64,000 bases of DNA, taken from the NCBI GenBank assembly GCA_017621705.1, contig JAGASR010000034.1, positions 122,427 to 186,426 on the forward strand, read 5' to 3'. The position numbers were made by a program, and so were the translations under genes. How positions within the stretch are numbered: the first letter of the stretch is position 1; the number at the start of each line of letters is the position of its first letter. Shown in pieces: positions 58,415 to 64,000 of this stretch. This DNA comes from Clostridia bacterium. Lineage in GTDB: Bacteria; Bacillota; Clostridia; Oscillospirales; UBA644. A model generated the notes under the pieces. It made no database searches. It saw only the letters and a program-made list of their open reading frames with translations, and was not told the DNA's origin.

Positions 58415-59680
58415 ATGAATCCTATACTTCCGAAAAATTATTTTATTGCCGATGTCGAGGCTCGTGTTATGCCCGACGGACGCCTTTATATGTACGGTTC
58501 TTACGATCTCAGGGGCTTTCGCACATACTGTTCTTATAAATATCATGTCTTTTCAACGGACGATCCGACAATGACAAACTGGGTCGATCACGGTCTTGCA
58601 TTTGAGAATACTGAAGAAAATCCGAGCATTCCCTGGAAACCGAACGAACTTCTTTACGCTCCCGATGCAATTTACAAAGACGGAAAATATTATCTTTATA
58701 TCTGCGGCGAGGGTGATTACGAAGCGGTTGCGGTCTCGGATAAGCCGTACGGACCTTTTAAGGATGTTAAACCCATTGTCGGCGCAGACGGTGACGGCAT
58801 AGATCCTGCTGTTTTTATTGATGATGACGGTCAGGCTTATTATTTCTGGGGTCAGTTCTCTCTTCGCGGAGCAAAACTTATGGATGATATGTGTACTCTC
58901 GAACCCGGCTCGATCGTTCACGGTATCCTTACCGAACATGAGCACGGCTTTCACGAGGGTTCGAGCATACGTAAAATAAACGGAAAATATTATCTTGTTT
59001 ATACCGATATTTCCCGTGGCAGACCGACCTGCATGTCTTACGCTATGGCAGATTCTCCGCTCGGCCCGTATAAAAGATGCGGTGTCATTGTCGATAATAC
59101 GTACTGCGATCCGTTTACATGGAACGACCACGGCTCTCTTTGCGAATACAACGGTCAGTGGTATGTTTTCTATCACCGTTCTTCTCAGGGCAACGATAAA
59201 AACCGCCGTGTATGTGTCGAACCGATAACCATAAATGCGGACGGCACCATTAATGAGGTCTGCATGACTTCTCAGGGTCCTGCAGGTCCGATCAATGCGT
59301 TTGAACCGATCGAAGCTGCTTGTGCTTGCCGTATGAGAGGAAAGGTTCATAATATTAATGAGGACCCCGACAAAGATCCGTGCAAGGAGATCCTTGCCGA
59401 TTGCGGCGGCGGTAATTTCAAAGACGACTGGGCTGAATATAAATATATCGATTTCGGCGACGGCGTTTCTTCATGCAAGCTCAATGCAAGGGGTAAGGGC
59501 GTTATCGAGCTTCGGGTTGACGGCTCTGACGACGTCATCGGCTCTGTCGAGATCGACGGCGAAGACGGCTTTAATGAATATACCATGAATATAACGAAAG
59601 AGACCAAGGGCGTTCACGCTCTCTGGGTGTTCTTCAAGGGCAGAGGAATGGCGCTGGATAGTTTTTATTTTGAAAAATAG
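58415..59680 (+). CDS. Glycoside hydrolase family 43 with C-terminal CBM6-like domain (copy 1)
   Basis: 421 residues, cytoplasmic. Five-bladed propeller with the GH43 triad: Asp13 (base, FIADVEARV), Asp130 (GADGDGIDPAVF) and Glu181 (GFHEGSSIRK). From about 325 a CBM6-like beta-sandwich (CGGGNFKDDWAEYKYIDFGD, then GVIELRVDGSDD and HALWVFFKG). Such enzymes are beta-xylosidases or alpha-L-arabinofuranosidases. CAGGAGGAAACT precedes the ATG, identical to the site of the paralogue at 61920. Confidence 0.92.
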   Translation: MNPILPKNYFIADVEARVMPDGRLYMYGSYDLRGFRTYCSYKYHVFSTDDPTMTNWVDHGLAFENTEENPSIPWKPNELLYAPDAIYKDGKYYLYICGEGDYEAVAVSDKPYGPFKDVKPIVGADGDGIDPAVFIDDDGQAYYFWGQFSLRGAKLMDDMCTLEPGSIVHGILTEHEHGFHEGSSIRKINGKYYLVYTDISRGRPTCMSYAMADSPLGPYKRCGVIVDNTYCDPFTWNDHGSLCEYNGQWYVFYHRSSQGNDKNRRVCVEPITINADGTINEVCMTSQGPAGPINAFEPIEAACACRMRGKVHNINEDPDKDPCKEILADCGGGNFKDDWAEYKYIDFGDGVSSCKLNARGKGVIELRVDGSDDVIGSVEIDGEDGFNEYTMNITKETKGVHALWVFFKGRGMALDSFYFEK

Positions 59681-59697
59681 ATTTTTAAAATAAAAAC

Positions 59698-59852
59698 AGC
59701 TAAATAGACCTTGCGGTCAGCTAAATTTGCCTACGGCAAGCTAAATTGCACTACGTGCAGCTAAATTCGCAACAGAGTTGCGAGCTAAATAGTTTCTGCG
59801 AAACAGCTAAATTTTGCAACAAGTTGCAAAGCTGAATTACTTCGTAGCTAAA
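59698..59852 (+). repeat. AGCTAAAT mini-hairpin array 6 (7 hairpins)
   Basis: Alternation of (A)GCTAAAT with GACC-TTGC-GGTC, TGCC-TAC-GGCA, GCAC-TAC-GTGC, CGCAAC-AGA-GTTGCG, GTTTC-TGC-GAAAC, TTGCAAC-AA-GTTGCAA and TAC-TTC-GTA. Sense orientation to the upstream GH43 gene, beginning 18 bases after its stop. Confidence 0.93.
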
Positions 59853-59880
59853 AGCGTCTCTGCTCCTTTCGGTAGAAATA

Positions 59881-59909
59881 TTGACAGGATAACAATTATA
59901 TGTTATAAT
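59881..59909 (+). promoter_or_regulatory. Promoter of the two-domain lipoprotein
   Basis: TTGACA, 17-base spacer, TATAAT (59904-59909); start codon 22 bases later, so the 5' leader is very short. Confidence 0.88.
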
Positions 59910-59930
59910 ATAAAAAAGGAGATGAAAAAA

Positions 59931-61790
59931 ATGAAAACAACAAACAGATTTCTTTTAACCCTTACATTTTTTACGGTTCTTGTCTTCATTCTCTCTTCTT
60001 GCTCAGAGCCGATCGAAAAGACCGACCCTAATACTGTCAATGACCCCGAAAAGATTGAAAGCGCAGTTTCCGACCCGATCAGAGAACAGCCTGCTCTGAC
60101 GGATATTGCGGTTGACGAAAATCTCAGAGCGGCATACGATGCGATCTGCAATTATCAGCCGTACCGTATGACTAATTTTACGGATGCGAAACATACCGTT
60201 TACCGAACATCAAAGATCACTTTTGACGATCTTGATCCCGAATATGTTCTCAGTCTGGCTTACGATATTCTTCCCGAACGTGAAAGAGAAAAAATTATCG
60301 GTGTTGCGGGGGTGTATTCTCCGTACGGTTACAGGGACGGCGAAATTATCTCCGGCTGGTATGATCCCGAATTTCTGAGACAGGAAGAGGTTCTCAACGA
60401 AGATATTGAATATACCGTTTATCCCGTCGAAGAACTTGATGGCGCGGTAAAAAAGCTTTTCGGCGAGAGCGCTGATATCGAATACCAAACTTTTTTCCCG
60501 GGTGACGGCGATCACGGTTTAGTTTATGACGGAACAAGATTTCTGGAATGGGAGACGGCGAACGGTGACGGCTTTTTCGGCTTTTCCGATTTCAGCATTT
60601 TGTTATATGCGGAAACAGACGGCGAGTTTGTTTATGTTACCGATAAATTCATATCTTTTGATTACGGCAGTAACAAAGACGGTTTTTTTATCGTCAATGC
60701 CATGTACAGTGACGGAGCTCAGTCTGATCTGATATTCGGCGGCGATGATGTACCGTTTTATTACAGAGAAACACGAAAACATACTTTTGGTAATACAAAT
60801 CCTTCGGTTCACCTTTTCTATGGACGGTTCCCCGGGCTTGTCTCTTTAGGGGATTATATGCAGACATATAAGCACACTTTCAAGCTTTCCGAAGACGGAA
60901 CTTATTTCTGGGTTTCGAGTGAACCTTTCGAAGACCCCGAACCGCTTGATAAAACCGATTCCGATTCGGAAGTTGAATCTGATTCAAACAAAGAACAGCT
61001 TCCGCTGACCGAAATACCGTTTGAAGGCAATCTCGAAGCGGCATACGAAGCTATTTGTAATTTTAAACCTTTACGATTTTCGATGTTTTTCACTGAATTG
61101 AAATTTTCGGTATACAGACCTTCGAAGATAACCTTTGAAGATTTAGATCCTGAATATTATTTAGCGTTGGCGTATGATCTTATTCCGGAACGAGAAAGAG
61201 AAATAATTATTGAAGATGCAGGAATATATTCAGACTCTGCATATATCAGCGGTGAATATATAACGGAAGATATTGAATATACCGTTTATACTGCCGATGA
61301 AGTGGAAAAAGCGGTGAAAACACTTTTCGGCGAAGACGTGTCTTTTGAGCATCAAAAGTTTCAAACAACAGGACCATACTCTTTAGTTTATGACGGAAAA
61401 AAATATTTGGGATATGACTCAAATATGGACGGAGATCCTTGCCTTACCGATTACAGCGTTGTATTGAAAGCGGAAACGGATGGAGAATTTGTTTATATTA
61501 CAGATAAATTTGCTTCATTTGATTATGATTTTTCAGGTAACGGATATGACGTAGTCAGCGCTATTTACAGCGACGGCGGTCAGACCAATCTGTTACACAG
61601 CGGCGACGATATTCCGTATGACTACAGAACCCCGAACCTTTATGATTACCCACCGGTAAATAATCTTCTTTGGGGTGATTCTCTTGATTTCGAAGTTTTC
61701 GGCGATTTAATGCAGACATATAAGCACACCTTCAAACTTGCCGAAGACGGAACTTATTTCTGGGTTTCGAGCGAACCGATAACTGATTAA
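59931..61790 (+). CDS. Lipoprotein with two homologous ~270-residue domains, unknown function
   Basis: 619 residues from the ATG at 59931 (AAAAGGAG 10 bases upstream). Signal MKTTNRFLLTLTFFTVLVFI with lipobox LSSC. Two copies of one domain follow (about 55-340 and 360-619): compare ITFDDLDPEYVLSLAYDILP with ITFEDLDPEYYLALAYDLIP and MQTYKHTFKLSEDGTYFWVS with MQTYKHTFKLAEDGTYFWVS. The second half is more AT-rich, so the duplication is not very recent or the halves were mixed from different sources. Lies between two GH43 paralogues; a role in sugar capture is possible but unproven. Confidence 0.75.
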   Translation: MKTTNRFLLTLTFFTVLVFILSSCSEPIEKTDPNTVNDPEKIESAVSDPIREQPALTDIAVDENLRAAYDAICNYQPYRMTNFTDAKHTVYRTSKITFDDLDPEYVLSLAYDILPEREREKIIGVAGVYSPYGYRDGEIISGWYDPEFLRQEEVLNEDIEYTVYPVEELDGAVKKLFGESADIEYQTFFPGDGDHGLVYDGTRFLEWETANGDGFFGFSDFSILLYAETDGEFVYVTDKFISFDYGSNKDGFFIVNAMYSDGAQSDLIFGGDDVPFYYRETRKHTFGNTNPSVHLFYGRFPGLVSLGDYMQTYKHTFKLSEDGTYFWVSSEPFEDPEPLDKTDSDSEVESDSNKEQLPLTEIPFEGNLEAAYEAICNFKPLRFSMFFTELKFSVYRPSKITFEDLDPEYYLALAYDLIPEREREIIIEDAGIYSDSAYISGEYITEDIEYTVYTADEVEKAVKTLFGEDVSFEHQKFQTTGPYSLVYDGKKYLGYDSNMDGDPCLTDYSVVLKAETDGEFVYITDKFASFDYDFSGNGYDVVSAIYSDGGQTNLLHSGDDIPYDYRTPNLYDYPPVNNLLWGDSLDFEVFGDLMQTYKHTFKLAEDGTYFWVSSEPITD

Positions 61791-61798
61791 AAACAACA

Positions 61799-61836
61799 AG
61801 AGCAGATATGAATTTCGTATCTGCTCTTCGCTTTTT
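61799..61836 (+). terminator. Terminator of the two-domain lipoprotein gene
   Basis: AGAGCAGATA / TATCTGCTCT stem followed by TCGCTTTTTT. Confidence 0.85.
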
Positions 61837-61858
61837 TGCTTGAATTTTTCTTTTTCTC

Positions 61859-61887
61859 TTGACATTCATATTTTCGTATGGTAAACT
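61859..61887 (+). promoter_or_regulatory. Promoter of GH43 copy 2
   Basis: TTGACA, 17-base spacer, TAAACT. The sequence just before the start codon (ATTCAGGAGGAAACTATGAA) matches copy 1 closely. Confidence 0.8.
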
Positions 61888-61919
61888 AAAAAAATAAAAA
61901 TTAAATTCAGGAGGAAACT

Positions 61920-63185
61920 ATGAATCCTATACTTCCGAGAAATTATTTTGTTCCCGATGTTGAGGCTCGTGTCATGCCCGACGGACGTCTTTATATATAC
62001 GGTTCGTTCGATGTTCTCAACTCAAATGTATATTGTTCTTATGAATATCACGTTTTTTCGACCGATGACCCGACGCTGACCAACTGGGTCGATCACGGTG
62101 TTTCTTTTACTAACACCGTCGAGCAGCCCGGCCTTCCATGGTTGCCCGGTGAACTTTTGTGGGCTCCCGATGCTATTCATAAAGACGGTAAGTATTATCT
62201 TTATGCTTGCAGTGCCGGTGACGGCGAGGTCGTTGCGGTTTCCGATAAGCCGTACGGTCCGTTTACTGATTCAAAGCGTGTCGTCGGTGCTGACGGCGAC
62301 GGTATAGACCCCGCTATTTTCGTTGATGATGACGGTCAGGCGTATTATTTCTGGGGTCAGTTCTCTCTCCGCGGCGCAAAGCTTAAGGACGATATGTGTA
62401 CTGTCGATCAGGATTCGCTCGTGTACGGCGTTCTTACCGAACAGGAACACGGTTTTCACGAGGGCGCAAGCATACGTAAAATAAACGGAAAATATTATCT
62501 CGTTTATACCGATATTTCCCGCGGCAAAGCGACCTGCCTTTCTTACGCTATATCCGATTCTCCGCTCGGCCCGTATAAGAGATGCGGCGTTATAGTCGAT
62601 AATATGTATTGCGACCCGTATACATGGAACGACCACGGCTCTATTTGCGAATTTAAAGGTCAGTGGTATATTTTCTATCACCGTTCTTCTCAGAACAGCA
62701 ATCTGAATCGCCGTGTATGCGTTGAACCGATAACCATAAATGCTGACGGAACGATCAACGAGGTCTGCATGACTTCTCAGGGTCCCTCCGGTCCTATCAA
62801 TGCGTTTGAAACAATAGACGCTTCTATCGCTTGCAGAATGAGGGGCAGTCTCTATATCAAAAACGAGCATCCCGAAGCGGAAGTTGCAAACGAAGTCCTC
62901 GTAGAATGCGGCGGCGGCAATTTCAAAGACGCATGGGCTGAATATAAATATATCGATTTCGGCGACAGCGTTTCTTCCTGCAAGTTTAACGTAAGAGGCA
63001 ATGGCGTTATCGAGCTTCGTGTTGACGGTTCCGACGACGTTATCGGCTCTGTTGAGATCGACGGCGGAGAAGGCTTCAATGAATATACCATGAAGATAAC
63101 GAAAGAGACCAAGGGCGTTCACGCTCTTTGGGTATTTTTCAAGGGCAAGGGTATGGCGCTGGATTCGTTTGTTTTTGAAAAATAA
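61920..63185 (+). CDS. Glycoside hydrolase family 43 with C-terminal CBM6-like domain (copy 2)
   Basis: 421 residues, same length as the copy at 58415 and aligning without gaps; most residues are identical. Triad Asp13 (FVPDVEARV), Asp130 (GADGDGIDPAIF) and Glu181 (GFHEGASIRK). The differences cluster around residues 30-115, near the active-site loops (LNSNVYCSYEYH, EQPGLPWLPGELLW), so specificity may have diverged. The CBM6-like end is nearly unchanged. Confidence 0.92.
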   Translation: MNPILPRNYFVPDVEARVMPDGRLYIYGSFDVLNSNVYCSYEYHVFSTDDPTLTNWVDHGVSFTNTVEQPGLPWLPGELLWAPDAIHKDGKYYLYACSAGDGEVVAVSDKPYGPFTDSKRVVGADGDGIDPAIFVDDDGQAYYFWGQFSLRGAKLKDDMCTVDQDSLVYGVLTEQEHGFHEGASIRKINGKYYLVYTDISRGKATCLSYAISDSPLGPYKRCGVIVDNMYCDPYTWNDHGSICEFKGQWYIFYHRSSQNSNLNRRVCVEPITINADGTINEVCMTSQGPSGPINAFETIDASIACRMRGSLYIKNEHPEAEVANEVLVECGGGNFKDAWAEYKYIDFGDSVSSCKFNVRGNGVIELRVDGSDDVIGSVEIDGGEGFNEYTMKITKETKGVHALWVFFKGKGMALDSFVFEK

Positions 63186-63231
63186 AACGGTTTGCGTTAA
63201 ATAAACATAATATTTAATTTATTGAAAAAAC

Positions 63232-63270
63232 AGAGCAGATAAAGGTTTTTACGCCGTTATCTGCTCTTTA
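63232..63270. terminator. Terminator between GH43 copy 2 and the convergent edge gene
   Basis: AGAGCAGATAA / TTATCTGCTCT stem, then TTTACTTATT. It is followed by a short run of TTACTTATTACCTATTACTT-like tandem heptamers/decamers (63266-63312). Confidence 0.75.
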
Positions 63271-63314
63271 CTTATTACTTCTTACCTATTACTTATTACT
63301 TATTACCTCTTACC

Positions 63315-64000
63315 TCATCCAATCAGTTCCCAGAAAATATCCTGAATTGTGCCGTCGTGGGGAACGGTCGCTTTGATGATATATGAACGCAGTTCATCGA
63401 AGTTTACGCCGATGTCTTCCATATCGGAAATAAACCCTTCGAGTCCATCGTATTCTTCGTCTTCATATCCGTCGAAATTCTGCAGAATTCCGACGCCTAA
63501 GGCAGGATAGTATACGTAATCCGCTTTAATGTCCGAGAAGACAGGTGGGAGTTCTTCGGTATATTCGCCCATGAACCATTCTGCAAATTCTTTAACAGTT
63601 CCCTTTTGGTAGGAGTCATAAGGAAAGCTTTCATATGTTTCTTTCAAATGCTCATATAGTCCTTCGGACATAAGAAAAGGGGCGCTGTGATCAAGATGAG
63701 ATTCGAGTAGAGACCAAGAATAGAACAATGAGACCTCTTGAAAAACGATATAGACTTCCGTTGAATTTTCAAGTTCTCTGTAGTAGTGTCCAACTTCAAG
63801 TTCATTTGTTATCGGGTTATACCATATTTTATTCCATCGACCTTGTGAGGTTTCAAATCCCGGATCTATTGCGATCCCGTAATCCACCCATTCAGTCCAA
63901 TCGGGGGAGGAGTTTAAACCGCAATCTCGGATTATGTACGCAAAATTGTTGGGATATTCTCCGGGATATTGTTTTTTTGCTTCTTGTATTTTATCATGAA
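63315..64000 (-). CDS. Protein of unknown function, 5' end outside the window
   Basis: The frame stays open from the stop at 63315 to the right edge (about 228 residues), so the start lies beyond the window; a GTG at 63885-63887 is internal. Edge part reads KIQEAKKQYPGEYPNNFAYI and then VDYGIAIDPGFETSQGRWN, WYNPITNELEVGHYYRELE; the C-terminus is acidic (GYEDEEYDGLEGFISDMEDI). It has no membrane helix in the visible part. It resembles SMI1/immunity-like acidic proteins only loosely; I do not assign a family. Confidence 0.6.
   Translation of the reverse strand, partial: HDKIQEAKKQYPGEYPNNFAYIIRDCGLNSSPDWTEWVDYGIAIDPGFETSQGRWNKIWYNPITNELEVGHYYRELENSTEVYIVFQEVSLFYSWSLLESHLDHSAPFLMSEGLYEHLKETYESFPYDSYQKGTVKEFAEWFMGEYTEELPPVFSDIKADYVYYPALGVGILQNFDGYEDEEYDGLEGFISDMEDIGVNFDELRSYIIKATVPHDGTIQDIFWELIG

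Noticed and set aside
63266..63312. Regulatory tandem repeat TTACTTATTAC
   Set aside because: Short low-complexity slippage tract after a terminator; nothing supports a function.

Overview
The window reads as a chromosomal segment of an anaerobic gut-type Clostridia (Oscillospirales/Ruminococcaceae-like) bacterium. This is inferred from gene content: AsnA+AsnS, a reverse rubrerythrin with its Rrf2 regulator, a membrane H+-pyrophosphatase, SecDF as two genes, TTGACA/TATAAT promoters, strong Shine-Dalgarno sites, and several plant-polysaccharide glycoside hydrolases (GH31, GH35, GH43, GH106-like). I see no rRNA, tRNA or CRISPR array.

Layout. 1-7976: housekeeping on the + strand (asnA end, asnS, aminotransferase, purB, smpB-ruvC, ruvA, lipoprotein, ruvB). 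8049-8688: a type III toxin-antitoxin locus (RNA repeats, terminator, TenpN-like toxin). 9432-14652, - strand: galE-aconitase-P-loop kinase and a URO-D-like methyltransferase. 14792-18240: secD-secF, then rrf2-rubrerythrin. 18181-23500: an array of small one-gene units inserted behind rubrerythrin. Each has a near-identical promoter and most end in a conserved tail followed by a copy of the last 60 bases of a rubrerythrin gene. 23498-29128: accessory genes (TraX-like, XRE, methyltransferase, lipoprotein, EamA, Fic). 29241-39806: GH106-like and GH35 enzymes around three divergent XRE-repressor modules with palindromic operators, a HicAB pair with frameshifted hicA, and hppA. 40040-46260, - strand: GH31-AlaX-SDR-DUF3810 operon and fba. 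46614-50746: secreted protein, cupin, flavin reductase, mgtE with a leader-peptide region, cysQ. 50858-54344, - strand: DUF378, an Abi_2 HEPN protein behind a short terminated RNA, two HAD phosphatases, a four-helix-bundle protein. 54639-64000: SH3/C39 protein, GH31, two paralogous GH43 enzymes around a lipoprotein made of two homologous halves, and a protein running off the right edge.

The two strongest unexplained signals are (i) the rubrerythrin-3'-end cassette array, which looks like repeated site-specific integration of tiny promoter-bearing cassettes with no recombinase in view, and (ii) six intergenic arrays in which a conserved AGCTAAAT octamer separates about 36 different mini-hairpins (9371-9450, 53902-53978, 54396-54474, 55614-55897, 55951-56068, 59698-59852). 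A third is the Abi_2 gene whose only promoter first makes a ~70-nt structured RNA ending in an intrinsic terminator, the layout expected of an RNA-antitoxin/HEPN-toxin system.

Starts were chosen by Shine-Dalgarno spacing and family N-termini. Function calls rest on recognised motifs read by eye; no database search was possible.
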